A stretch of DNA of 64,000 nucleotides from Kovacikia minuta CCNUW1 (GTDB lineage Bacteria > Cyanobacteriota > Cyanobacteriia > Leptolyngbyales > Leptolyngbyaceae): positions 6,582,536 to 6,646,535 of the forward strand of contig NZ_CP083582.1 of the NCBI RefSeq assembly GCF_020091585.1, written 5' to 3'. The first letter of the stretch is position 1, and the number at the start of each line of letters is the position of its first letter. The notes below the pieces were generated by a model. It had not been told where the DNA came from. It searched no databases and saw only the letters and a list, made by a program, of their open reading frames with translations. Below are positions 36,924-45,537 of the stretch, piece after piece. Both the position numbers and the translations under genes were made by a program.

Positions 36924-38708
36924 TCATCTACTGGCTTCAATCTGGCGCACCACCGTTAAGGCTGAATAGCTGACGCCTGCTGTGCCCTCACCGGGGTGGG
37001 TCGAGTCACCCACCAGCCAGAGGTTTTTGATGGGTGTGCGATTGGCAAACCCGAAGGGGCCAAAGGTCGAAATGCGTTGACCAATGCCACCCACCATGCC
37101 CCGATCGCGTCCCGTAAACCGGGCAAAGGTTCGGGGTGTTGCTGCTTCCACATGCAAAATAGTCTGTTCATTCAAACGGAAGAATTGGCTCAGGCGGGCG
37201 ATCGCTTCGGTGGTGTAGTGGTGTTTGAGGGTGGAATAGGGTATGGGGTGTGGGGTGTGGGGTGTGGGGTGTGGGGGAATTTTGAGTTTTGAATTTTGAG
37301 TTTTGAATTTTGAATTTTCCGTGTCCCCGCCTCCCCGTGTCTCTGTACCGCCCACTCCTTCTGGCTCCTTCTCTTCCCACCACATTCCCACATCCGTAAA
37401 CGTCGATGCAATAATCGTCGCCTTTCCTGCGGGGGCACGACCGTCTCCCGGTTGGCTGACGGAGACAAACAGGGAATTATTCTCCCCGATCGGACCCTCG
37501 TAGTCATAGAGGAACTGAAGGTGGGGTGGGCAATTCGGTGGAATCGCGTTCTGATCAACCCCCAGGTAAATCACGAACGCCCCAGAGGCAGGGGGAAGAT
37601 TCTCAACCCGATAACGATAACCCTGGAAAAGCTTTAAGTTTCGAGTTGGGTAACGGACAGCCGATTTATTCTTTATCTCCGCGTCCCCATGTCCCCGTGT
37701 CCTCGCATCTTCATTTGCCCTAACTCCTGACTCCTGACTCCTGACTCCCTTTTCCCCCTTTCCCTTTCCCCCTTCCCCCTTCCCCTCTCCCCCTTCCACT
37801 AGTTTGACCAAATTTTGCACCGTCACATTGGCAATCACATGATCTGCGGCTTCTGTCCAGGTTTCGCCCGTTTTTTGGTTGCGGATTCTGACTCCTGTGA
37901 CTTTTCCCGCTTCCGTGTGAATGTGTTCCACAGTGTGGCGCAGCAGGAGTTTGCCCCCATCCCGTTCCAGGGCTGCGACGAGGCGATCGCTCAACACCTG
38001 CATGCTCCCCTGTAAATGAAACAGTCCCTGAGGTTCTTGGGAAACATTCAGGGAAGTGGCGGCATAGAGGAGGGCAGTTTCTTCCGCATTGACCTGAGAA
38101 TAAAGCTTCAACTGCATGTCCAGGAAGGTTCGTAGCCGCTGATTGCCCGCCAGTCCAAAATGCCGCAGCGCGTCCCCTACTGTGGAAAAGGTATGGGGCA
38201 AGGTTAATAAAGTATCGGGACGGACTGCCTTTGTCAGTTGCCACAAATCCCAGAGGTTGCGGGGTGGCAGAATCGGATCGCGGGATTGAAATGCCCAACT
38301 GTAACGGAATAGATCCGCCAACAGTTGCCAGAAGGGTTCGCTCCCTGGAAACTGCCGCTGGCGTTCTACTTTCCACCGTTCTGGGTCGCGCCAGACGTTA
38401 ATTGGCTGCGTTTCCCCTGGCAAGTAAACCGCACAGGCAGGGTCACAGGGGGTTGCTGCGGGCAAATCGATTCCGAGTTCGGAAAAAATCCGGTGGTGGA
38501 TGCCACCAGGTTCTAGTCCTGCAACCTGGGTTGCTCCGACATCAAACGTGAAGCCCTGACGCTTGAAGGTGGAGGCGCACCCACCCGGCACGATCGCCTG
38601 ATCCAGCACCAGCACCTCATACCCTTGATGTGCCAGCAGTGCGCCTGCGGTCAACCCACCCATTCCGCCTCCCACAACAACAATGCGGGAAGAAGCTTGT
38701 TTGCCCAT
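36924..38708 (-). CDS. crtD: CrtD-like carotenoid C-3',4' desaturase/isomerase-family protein with in-frame repeat insertions
   Basis: A 594-residue FAD amine-oxidase-type carotenoid enzyme. The dinucleotide fold IVVVGGGMGGLTAGALLAHQ is at the N-terminus, followed by VPGGCASTFKRQGFTFDVGA. The C-terminal FAD motif is NLWLVGDSTHPGEGTAGVSY. In cyanobacteria this group contains CrtD (3',4'-desaturase of myxol glycosides) and the related CrtH isomerase; CrtD is favoured by overall resemblance but not proven. Two segments, at about 37660-37797 (GKGEGGKGKGEKG...ARTRGHGDAEI) and 37232-37362 (TETRGGGDTENSKFK...HPTPHTPHPIP), consist of repeat DNA that stays in frame, adding about 100 residues to a usual length near 500. 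The start ATG 38708 sits just before the Rossmann motif; an upstream frame to 38858 is repeat-derived. Confidence 0.8.
   Translation of the reverse strand: MGKQASSRIVVVGGGMGGLTAGALLAHQGYEVLVLDQAIVPGGCASTFKRQGFTFDVGATQVAGLEPGGIHHRIFSELGIDLPAATPCDPACAVYLPGETQPINVWRDPERWKVERQRQFPGSEPFWQLLADLFRYSWAFQSRDPILPPRNLWDLWQLTKAVRPDTLLTLPHTFSTVGDALRHFGLAGNQRLRTFLDMQLKLYSQVNAEETALLYAATSLNVSQEPQGLFHLQGSMQVLSDRLVAALERDGGKLLLRHTVEHIHTEAGKVTGVRIRNQKTGETWTEAADHVIANVTVQNLVKLVEGGEGKGEGGKGKGEKGVRSQESGVRANEDARTRGHGDAEIKNKSAVRYPTRNLKLFQGYRYRVENLPPASGAFVIYLGVDQNAIPPNCPPHLQFLYDYEGPIGENNSLFVSVSQPGDGRAPAGKATIIASTFTDVGMWWEEKEPEGVGGTETRGGGDTENSKFKTQNSKLKIPPHPTPHTPHPIPYSTLKHHYTTEAIARLSQFFRLNEQTILHVEAATPRTFARFTGRDRGMVGGIGQRISTFGPFGFANRTPIKNLWLVGDSTHPGEGTAGVSYSALTVVRQIEASR
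37232..37362 (-). repeat. In-frame repeat insertion 2 in crtD
   Basis: Tandem gggtgtg 7-mers and aattttg/aaaattc 7-mers with a cccgcctccccgtgtc-type block. Translated it gives ENSKFKTQNSKLKI and HPTPHTPHPIP. Similar DNA is intergenic elsewhere (51837-51890). Confidence 0.8.
37660..37797 (-). repeat. In-frame repeat insertion 1 in crtD
   Basis: Contains actcctg 7-mers and ccctttc/cccccttt-type 7-mers plus a ccgcgtccccatgtccccg block, translated as Gly/Lys/Glu-rich sequence and ARTRGHGDAEI. Confidence 0.8.
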
Positions 38709-38926
38709 GCAACGACTCAACTGAATGCTGTTTACATTATTTAATATTTTATTGGCTTTGACAGAAGAAATAGCAGGCAGAGGGCAGAAGGCAGGAGGCG
38801 GGAGGTAGGAGCGGAGGGAGTTCGGGGAGTTAAAAAAACTGAACCAACAACCAATCATTAATCACCCATCACCATTAGCACTTTCATCCAATTAAGATAG
38901 GTAAAGGACGCAACCAAAGGTATTGC

Positions 38927-40321
38927 ATGACGTCAACGCTGATTCAGTCTTCTGCTGTGCAGTCCCTCACTGCGCCCACAATTCATCGGTTATCGAATGG
39001 TCTGACGATCGTTGCGGAACAACTGCCCGTCGATGCCGTTAGCCTGAATATTTGGCTGAATGTGGGTTCGGCTGTGGAGCCAGATGAGATCAATGGGATG
39101 GCGCACTTTCTGGAGCATATGGTGTTTAAGGGTACCGATCGCCTTCAGAGTGGAGAATTTGAACGGCGAGTAGAGGAGCGGGGTGCAGTTACTAATGCGG
39201 CGACGAGTCAGGATTACACCCACTACTACATCACCACTGCCCCTAAGGATTTTGCCGATCTGGCACCCCTGCAAATTGACGTGGTGATGAACCCCAGCAT
39301 TCCCGATGATGGGTTTGAGCGAGAACGGCATGTGGTTTTGGAGGAAATTCGGCGATCTCAGGACAACCCCCGTCGTCGCACCTTTCAACATGCAACCGAA
39401 CTGACCTTCGATCGCCTTCCCTATCGTCGTCAGGTTCTTGGCCCCAGTTCAGTGATTGAGCATCTGGCTCCGCAGCAAATGCGCGACTTCCACGCCCGCT
39501 GGTACCGTCCAGAATCCGTTGTAGCGGTGGCAGTTGGCAATCTTCCAGTGGATGAATTGATTCGGATTGTGGAAGCGGGGTTTGCCAGGAAACAGGGAGG
39601 GCAGAGGGCAGAAGGCAGAGGGCAAGAGGCAGAAGAGGACGCGGGGAGGCAGGGACACGGAGACGCAGAGAATTCAAAATTCAAAATTCAAAATTCCTCC
39701 TTGCTCCTCTCTCCTGAAGCTCCTTTCCAAACCATTATTCGGCGTGAAGTCACCGATCGAAGTCTTCAGCAGGCGCGATTGGTCATGATATGGCGGGTGC
39801 CGGGGTTAAATGATTTGCCCCAAACCTATGCTCTGGATGTCCTGGCGTCGATTTTGAGTCATGGGCGAACCGCTCGTTTGGTGCAAGATTTGCGGGAACG
39901 GCGGGGGCTGGTTTCTAGTATTTCAGTCAGCAACATGACCTATCAATGCCAGGGCGCGTTTTATATCTCCGCCCATTTACCGGAGGAGAATCTGGCAGTG
40001 GTTGAAGCGACGATCGCCCAACATATCCGAACGTTGCAACAAGACCTGGTTACGGAGGCAGAAATTGCACGAGTTCGGACGCGGGTCGCCAACCAGTTCG
40101 TTTTTGGGAATGAAACGCCGAGCGATCGTTCGGGTCTTTACGGTTACTACCAGTCTCTTATGGGTGATCTGGCGTCTGCGCTCACTTATCCTGCACAGAT
40201 TCAAGCGCTTAGCCCAGAACAACTACGGTTAGCAGCCCAGCGCTATCTTTCGCCAGAGGCGTATGCGGCTGTTGTAATTAGACCGGCAAAGGGAGATTCA
40301 GAAATGAGAAGTGAAGGCTGA
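38927..40321 (+). CDS. M16 family zinc peptidase (catalytic) with repeat insertion
   Basis: A 464-residue insulinase/processing-peptidase-type protein. The inverted zinc motif HFLEH is at 60-64 and the distal Glu lies in RHVVLEEIRRSQDNP at about 139-140, so it should be active. The C-terminal half contains the typical GRTARLVQDLRERRGLVSSI and FGNETPSDRSGLYGYYQSL blocks. There is no signal peptide, suggesting the cytoplasm. Residues about 223-261 (AEGRGQEAEEDAGRQGHGD, then AENSKFKIQNS) are read from repeat DNA lying between the two domains, where a linker would be tolerated. The ATG is preceded by a weak site. Confidence 0.88.
   Translation: MTSTLIQSSAVQSLTAPTIHRLSNGLTIVAEQLPVDAVSLNIWLNVGSAVEPDEINGMAHFLEHMVFKGTDRLQSGEFERRVEERGAVTNAATSQDYTHYYITTAPKDFADLAPLQIDVVMNPSIPDDGFERERHVVLEEIRRSQDNPRRRTFQHATELTFDRLPYRRQVLGPSSVIEHLAPQQMRDFHARWYRPESVVAVAVGNLPVDELIRIVEAGFARKQGGQRAEGRGQEAEEDAGRQGHGDAENSKFKIQNSSLLLSPEAPFQTIIRREVTDRSLQQARLVMIWRVPGLNDLPQTYALDVLASILSHGRTARLVQDLRERRGLVSSISVSNMTYQCQGAFYISAHLPEENLAVVEATIAQHIRTLQQDLVTEAEIARVRTRVANQFVFGNETPSDRSGLYGYYQSLMGDLASALTYPAQIQALSPEQLRLAAQRYLSPEAYAAVVIRPAKGDSEMRSEG
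39593..39709 (+). repeat. In-frame repeat insertion in M16 peptidase gene
   Basis: Contains gggcaga/ggcagag 7-mers, a gggacacggagacgcagag block and three aaaattc 7-mers. The same block order is found inverted inside crtD and in intergenic DNA at 51837-51890. Confidence 0.85.
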
Positions 40322-40440
40322 GAAGGAAGAGGTTTACAGCGGTTCTTCAATCAATCAGCCACAACTCGTGAATTGGGGTATGGGGTGTAGGTTGTAGGGG
40401 TGGTGAATGAAAATGAAAACGGCTGTAAATCTTGAGTTTT

Positions 40441-40536
40441 AAGGAATGGGAATTCGATCAGTTCGATAGTTGGTAGGGGCGGGTTTCCCGTCAAAATATT
40501 GCAGAGTACTGGTTGGTCTGCTAGACCCGCCCCTAC
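40441..40536. repeat. GTAGGGGCGGGTTT inverted-repeat element, copy C
   Basis: Arms GTAGGGGCGGGTTT (40473-40486) and AGACCCGCCCCTAC (40523-40536) match with one mismatch. Its left side starts aaggaatgggaatt as in copy D. It lies between the M16 and PAP2 genes in convergent arrangement. Confidence 0.8.
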
Positions 40537-40551
40537 AGATTGCTCCCGACC

Positions 40552-41295
40552 CTATTTTGTTTCAACGGCTTTTTCCTCGCTCACGGTCAGGGCTTGTTCG
40601 CTAACCAGGCTGGGTTTTATGAGGTGGGGACGAATCACCAAACTAACGCCGATCGCCCAGGCAAGGGAAACCATCCACCCTGCCAGCACATCGCTGGGAA
40701 AGTGAACACCTAAATAAAGGCGGCTCCAACCGATCGCCCCAACGAACAACCCTCCACTCAGCAGCACCAGCCAACACCAACGGGTGCCCCAGGTCAAAAT
40801 GACGAGGGCGGCTACAAAGCTCATACTGGACATCGCGTGCCCACTCGGAAAGCCATAGTCCAGTTCGGGGGAAACTGAGTTCCACAAACTGGGACGAATC
40901 CGATGCAGAAGTGCTTTTGCGACCCGATTGATCACAGCGCTACCCAGGGTAGTTGTTAATAAAAAAGCCAGCGATCGCCAGCGTCGCCCATACAGAAGCC
41001 CAATAGAAATGGCAATAACGGCGGGAACCACCCCCCGGTATACACCCAACTGAGTAAACCAGCTTACAAATCTGTCCAGTTCGGGGGTTGCCGTTTGATG
41101 AATTGCCAGCAGAATAGAGTCATCCCAGGAAAAGTCTTGATTTTGCCAGATAACAACTGCTAGCTGCTCAAAAATAAACAGGGGCAAAACCATTCCAAAG
41201 AACAGTAGGAGCAACGATTGCCATCGTGCCAGCAGCAGCTTTCGAAGAAAGCTGAGGAAATTTTTAGGTCGCTTCAAAAAAATTCTGTCAGACAT
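40552..41295 (-). CDS. PAP2-family membrane phosphatase
   Basis: A 247-residue membrane protein of the type 2 phosphatidic-acid-phosphatase superfamily. The three signature motifs are present: KALLHRIRPS (K-x6-RP), YGFPSGHAMSS (PSGH) and SRLYLGVHFPSDVLAGW (SR-x5-H-x3-D). The active site faces the non-cytoplasmic side in this family. About six hydrophobic helices are predicted. ATG 41295 (MSDRIFLKR) is preferred over the TTG at 41334. Substrate could be a lipid phosphate or undecaprenyl diphosphate. Confidence 0.9.
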   Translation of the reverse strand: MSDRIFLKRPKNFLSFLRKLLLARWQSLLLLFFGMVLPLFIFEQLAVVIWQNQDFSWDDSILLAIHQTATPELDRFVSWFTQLGVYRGVVPAVIAISIGLLYGRRWRSLAFLLTTTLGSAVINRVAKALLHRIRPSLWNSVSPELDYGFPSGHAMSSMSFVAALVILTWGTRWCWLVLLSGGLFVGAIGWSRLYLGVHFPSDVLAGWMVSLAWAIGVSLVIRPHLIKPSLVSEQALTVSEEKAVETK

Positions 41296-41429
41296 GAATG
41301 GAACAGGAATTAGTGATGCGTCTAAATCTTTCAAACAACCTTTATGAGGATGTTTCAGGGCGATGGATTAAGCAAGCGTCGTTTTCAGCATTCCGCCCCA
41401 TTTTAAATAGGATTTTGAATTGAAATGTG

Positions 41430-42807
41430 GTTAGTGTCACGAATTTTTCGCCACGGTTTTACGGTCATGTTTGGCATGATCACGCTCAATCACGAGGAAA
41501 AAGACAGTGAGGCAACTCGTTTCATGCGGGAATGCCCCAATTTCATCTGACTTGGTGCGAAATTCTCGAAATAGCCGCTCCAAATGATTAGTGGTGCGAA
41601 TATGCCGATGCAGGTTTGGTGCAAATTGATAGAAAGTCAGGGTCAACTCTAGATCGCGTTGAAAGACTTGGATGGCTTTGGGTTCTTGTGTTTCCCATTT
41701 GGTGATGAATTGCTCTAACCGTTGCCTTGCCTGCTCCAAAGTCTCTGCATTGTAGATTTGATAAGCCTCAGAGGCAATTTCAAATCGACGCTGCCGTTTG
41801 GCATCTTCCCGCTTCAGGGGTTGTTCCTGCTCATCGGTTTTCGGCAAATCCTCATAACTCAAATAGCGCTCAATCCCTCGGATTTTGTGCGTGATACAGC
41901 GTTGCTGTTGGGCCTGGGGCAAGGTCTTTTTCAACGCCTTGGGCAATCCCAAACTGCCATCACTGACCACTAATTTCACCGCATCGGCTTGCAGTCCTCG
42001 GGCGATTAAATGCTCAAACAAGGCCTCCCACTCTGCTTCTCCTTCGTCGGAGGCAATCTCATAATGCAGGATTTCATAAGACCCATCCTCCCAGACGGCT
42101 AGAACTGCCAAAATTACCCGTTCTTCGGCCTGCCGACTTTGTCGCAGATGTCCTGCCCGGTCTAGCTTAAACGCTTCTCGGGTATATTGAATCTCTACCC
42201 ACACCCCATCGACGATTAATATCGCAGGGGTTTTGCCAATCGGGGCTAAGCGACGAGTGTCTAAGTGTTGCTGAATCTGGAGGGTGACTTGGTTCACAGC
42301 ACTGCGGGAAAGCACATGTCCTATGAGAAAATATAGCGCCTCTTGCAAATCTCTCAACGACAGTCCCATCACATACAAACAACACAACCAGTTGAGCAGG
42401 TTGCCTAAGCCCCGTTGGTAACGTTGGAGAATCTGCCACTCTCGTTCTGGGTTGCGTTCTCGTAATTTCGGAACTCGCAAATCCTTCACCTGGCCATACT
42501 GGGTATCGAGTCTCCGTTGAAAATACCCGGAACGTCGAGGTCGATCGTCTCCCATTTTGGCTAGTTCTGCCTTGAGTTCCTCTTTCAGTGCGCTCTCCAA
42601 GGTGATTTTGACGGCACTGATGACGGCCTCTCTGAGGGCCTGTTCTAACGCCTCATCCAGTTCAGGTTGAAAACTGACGGCTTTGACTCGATGGATTTGT
42701 TGTTCTCGTTGGGCTATGGTCATGGGAAGCTCCCCTCTCGATGGAGTTCCTCTACTGTCACTGAATCTTTTTTCTCTGTCTAATGGCGAAAAATTCGTGA
42801 CACTAAC
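41430..42807 (-). mobile_element. IS256-family insertion sequence, apparently intact
   Basis: Perfect 24-bp terminal inverted repeats: GTTAGTGTCACGAATTTTTC with GCCA (41430-41453) and its exact complement (42784-42807). Flanking both sides is a 7-bp direct repeat AAATGTG (41423-41429 and 42808-42814), a likely target duplication. The length is 1378 bp with one uninterrupted transposase gene. It lies 53 bp after the sbpA stop codon. Intact ends and target copies indicate recent insertion. Confidence 0.93.
41437..42723 (-). CDS. IS256-family (Mutator-type) transposase
   Basis: A 428-residue DDE transposase. Catalytic residues are D172 in AILIVDGVWVEIQ, D255 in KLVVSDGSLGLPKALK, and E382 in TTNHLERLFREFRTKSDEIG; the last is the typical Mutator-type Glu context. 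CITHKIRGIERYLS is the conserved C/H region. The start ATG 42723 (MTIAQREQQ) follows a ggagctt-type site; the frame extends upstream past the IS end to 42861 but that part is not expected to be translated. The stop codon region lies 7 bp inside the element's left end. Confidence 0.93.
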   Translation of the reverse strand: MTIAQREQQIHRVKAVSFQPELDEALEQALREAVISAVKITLESALKEELKAELAKMGDDRPRRSGYFQRRLDTQYGQVKDLRVPKLRERNPEREWQILQRYQRGLGNLLNWLCCLYVMGLSLRDLQEALYFLIGHVLSRSAVNQVTLQIQQHLDTRRLAPIGKTPAILIVDGVWVEIQYTREAFKLDRAGHLRQSRQAEERVILAVLAVWEDGSYEILHYEIASDEGEAEWEALFEHLIARGLQADAVKLVVSDGSLGLPKALKKTLPQAQQQRCITHKIRGIERYLSYEDLPKTDEQEQPLKREDAKRQRRFEIASEAYQIYNAETLEQARQRLEQFITKWETQEPKAIQVFQRDLELTLTFYQFAPNLHRHIRTTNHLERLFREFRTKSDEIGAFPHETSCLTVFFLVIERDHAKHDRKTVAKNS

Positions 42808-42860
42808 AAATGTGAAAACCTTTACAAATATGCCTTTCGGAGGATCATCGACCTTAAACA

Positions 42861-44021
42861 CTATTTCTTAATTCGGGTTTGAATCTGGTCGAAAACTCCG
42901 CCATCGGCGAAAAACTTTTGTTGAACCTGATCCCATCCACCAAAATCCTGAACGGTACTTAGCTTGTGAATTTTCGGATATTTTTCAACAAATTCTTTCT
43001 CCTTGGCGATCGCCTCGTCGATCGGGCGAAAGCCGACTTTGGCAAATTCTTCCTGCGCTTCTGGGGTAAACAGGAACTTGACGAATGCCTCCGCAACTTT
43101 ACGGGTGCCATGTTTGTCCACATTTCTATCGACAATCGCCACTGGATTTTCGATCGAAATATTGACATCCGGCACCACGTATTCCACCTTCTCCCCCTGC
43201 TGCTGTGCCAGGATAATTTCGTTCTCGTAGTTGAGTAGCGCATCCCCTACCCCGCGTTTGTAAAAGACCTCCCTGGCAAGTCTGGCATCCTCTGGGAGTT
43301 CCGGCACATTTCGGTACACCTGAGTTACAAAGTCCAATGCCTTCGTTTCATCTCCACTGGTTTTAATCACCGAATTCCATAACGCCAAAAAATTCCAGCG
43401 AGCAACGCCAGAGGTGGTTGGGTTCGCAGTGACGATCGAAACCCCATTTCGGGCTAAATCAGCAAAGTTCTTGATGCCTTTGGGGTTGCCTGGACGGACT
43501 GCCAAGGCAACAACGGATTTGGAGGCAACCCCCTGATTGGGGGTACGCTTCTCCCATCCGGGGGCAATTAATCCGGCAGAAACGATTTTATTAATATCCA
43601 ACCCCAACGCCAGATGGACGATATCTCCTTCCAATCCGCCTTCTATTACTTTCTGTGCCTGGGAACCCGATCCCCCATAGGAAGCCTGTGAAAATGAAAT
43701 TGTCTGGTTGTGTTCTTTTTTCCACTGTTCGACGAATTTTGGGATAATGGCATCGTGGGCGGCTTTCGTTACCGCAAAGGAAACTAGCGTGAGCTGAAGA
43801 TCCGGGTTGTTTTGAGCCACTGTCTGACCCGCAGGACTGGTACCCACAGAATGATTTGTTGTACCACCAGAGCAAGCGGCGATCGCGGCTGTTAAACCAA
43901 TTCCAACCAGAAACAAGGGTATCTGTTGCCTGAACATCCGTTGTTTGAGGAGGTCAGCTTCTCGCTTAATGGGTTGCCAGGATTGGTTCCACCTCTGCAA
44001 CAAGTTTTTCCAGACACTCAT
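42861..44021 (-). CDS. sbpA: Sulfate ABC transporter substrate-binding protein
   Basis: A 386-residue periplasmic lipoprotein of the sulfate/thiosulfate-binding family. The signal/lipobox is LTAAIAACSGG at about 43-53. Family hallmarks are LTLVSFAVTKAAHDAIIPKF, SYGGSGSQAQKVIEGG (oxyanion loop), DIVHLALGLDINKI, RPGNPKGIKNFADL, NPTTSGVARWNFLALW and YENEIILAQQQG. It captures sulfate for a CysTWA-type importer, but no such permease genes follow here; an IS256-type element is inserted 53 bp downstream and a PAP2 gene lies beyond, so sbpA appears isolated. ATG 44021 is used; an internal ATG at 43937 would give a shorter signal peptide. Confidence 0.92.
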   Translation of the reverse strand: MSVWKNLLQRWNQSWQPIKREADLLKQRMFRQQIPLFLVGIGLTAAIAACSGGTTNHSVGTSPAGQTVAQNNPDLQLTLVSFAVTKAAHDAIIPKFVEQWKKEHNQTISFSQASYGGSGSQAQKVIEGGLEGDIVHLALGLDINKIVSAGLIAPGWEKRTPNQGVASKSVVALAVRPGNPKGIKNFADLARNGVSIVTANPTTSGVARWNFLALWNSVIKTSGDETKALDFVTQVYRNVPELPEDARLAREVFYKRGVGDALLNYENEIILAQQQGEKVEYVVPDVNISIENPVAIVDRNVDKHGTRKVAEAFVKFLFTPEAQEEFAKVGFRPIDEAIAKEKEFVEKYPKIHKLSTVQDFGGWDQVQQKFFADGGVFDQIQTRIKK

Positions 44022-44307
44022 CTGCTTTGCCCCCGGTAAACTACGGCGAGTCGATAGATGTACCGTACTATCTGACTAGCCCAACATGTTACAGAGATCC
44101 CTTGGAAAAGGCAAGTAAACGTTGCGTTTTGTATGGCATTGATGGGAATTCCTGGACTGTTTCAAGATGTTGAAAATTCACTCTGTCAGTTGACTGAATC
44201 TGACTCCTCATTTTTGGGCTTTTGTTGCCCCCTGAGGGTGAGGAAAGGCTATCTACGGATTTGTAGGCTTAGCTCTGTAAGCTTTACATTCTTTAACAGG
44301 TTTAACA

Positions 44308-45120
44308 ATGGCGACGAAAAAGGAATCCGAAAGCAAGCAAAAGCAGGCTCAATCTGAAGAAAAAGATCATAAGGAAACGGCTTCTTCTAAGGCGATCGCA
44401 GGTGATGCCCAGGCAGAGTTCAACGCCAGCGAGGAAATTGATCAGTTGGTGCAAACGCTGGATGGTGACCTCAGCGAGACGGAACCTGAACAGGCACTGG
44501 AGCTAGTGAACCAGTGGTACGATTTTGTCCACAAGGTTAAAGACCCGGGCGTGAAGGAGTTGGCAAGCGGGCTGAAAGACTTGCAAAAACTGCTCAAGAG
44601 CGGCAAAGCAACGGGATACGAAATCAGTGATATTTTGATTCACCTGGGAGAACAGGTCGGCAATGTTTCTGACAGTGCTGAAAAAGGAATGAAGCAGTCG
44701 GTACAACGGTTGGGCAAGCAACTGCGTAAGGCGGGTACCGCAACGGCTAAGGAAGAAGATCAGGAGTATCTCAGACAAATTGATGGGTTAGTTGAGCAGG
44801 CAGAAGGCGAGGAACTGGCTTCGATCGAAGCTGAAGAGGCTGTGCAAGCGATCGATGTTTGGTACAACCTGCTGCACAAAGCAGAGGATGAAAAATTCCA
44901 ATCGCTGGCAAATAGCCTGAAGGAACTGAAACAGGTTCTCAAACGTAGCAATGCTAAACCTGAAACTGTGGCGAAAGCCCTGGCTCAGGTCGGTGAGCAA
45001 ACGGTTGAGGTTGCATCCGAAACTCCCCGTGGCTTCAAAGGAGCAATCCAGAAGTTGGGCAAGCAGTTGAGCCGTGCCGGAGAATCCCTCACTACGGAAA
45101 AGGGTTCTAGCAATTCCTAA
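44308..45120 (+). CDS. Duplicated-domain helical protein of unknown function
   Basis: A 270-residue charged, almost entirely helical protein. After a Lys/Glu/Gln-rich N-terminus (1-40), two diverged copies of a roughly 100-residue domain follow: the first opens EEIDQLVQTLDGDLSE and ends QRLGKQLRKAG; the second opens EYLRQIDGLVEQAEG and ends QKLGKQLSRAG. Each copy contains a VxxWYxxxHK block, then a LKxLKxxLK helix. There are no Cys residues, signal or membrane helices. The C-terminal short basic helices could be amphipathic. Start ATG 44308 after a weak site. Family not recognised. Confidence 0.65.
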   Translation: MATKKESESKQKQAQSEEKDHKETASSKAIAGDAQAEFNASEEIDQLVQTLDGDLSETEPEQALELVNQWYDFVHKVKDPGVKELASGLKDLQKLLKSGKATGYEISDILIHLGEQVGNVSDSAEKGMKQSVQRLGKQLRKAGTATAKEEDQEYLRQIDGLVEQAEGEELASIEAEEAVQAIDVWYNLLHKAEDEKFQSLANSLKELKQVLKRSNAKPETVAKALAQVGEQTVEVASETPRGFKGAIQKLGKQLSRAGESLTTEKGSSNS

Positions 45121-45130
45121 GGTCGCACGA

Positions 45131-45256
45131 AGGAATGGGAATTAAATAAAGTCGGTCGTAGGGGCGGGTTTGATCGAGATTTGCTGACTTTGGGTAAGGC
45201 TCTTGGCAAAACCCGCCCGTACAAAATCCGGAGGTTATTTAATCCACGATCCTAAG
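45131..45256 (+). repeat. GTAGGGGCGGGTTT inverted-repeat element, copy D (long form)
   Basis: Starts aggaatgggaattaaataa and ends ttatttaatccacgatcct, imperfect terminal inverted repeats around the GC-rich arms (45158-45172 and about 45208-45222). Nearly the exact reverse complement of 26028-26157. It lies 10 bp after the previous gene's stop. Confidence 0.88.
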
Positions 45257-45475
45257 GCAGACGGCAGAGGGCAGAGGGCAGACGGAAGAAAGAATATGTT
45301 CTTTTGGTCTTTGCCCTCTACCTTCATTTCATCCTCTACAGCACTCTCGACAAAGATGAGGGTAAATTGAACGGTTGAAACGGCTCCATATCGAGCATTC
45401 ACCTTCTGCCCTCTGCCTCCTGCCTTCTGCCCTTCATCCCTCATCCTTCCTCCTTTCCCTCCCCCCTCCCCTACT
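45257..45475. repeat. Heptamer-type repeats
   Basis: gggcaga/ggcagag units (45258-45290), ttctgcc/ctctgcc units (45405-45435) and catccct/ccctccc units fill most of this spacer upstream of the second M16 gene. Confidence 0.65.
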
Positions 45476-45537
45476 CTTTGTGTAAAGATAGACGACAGGG
45501 TAAAACGGGTTGGAAATGATTGATTGGGGAGTTTAAC

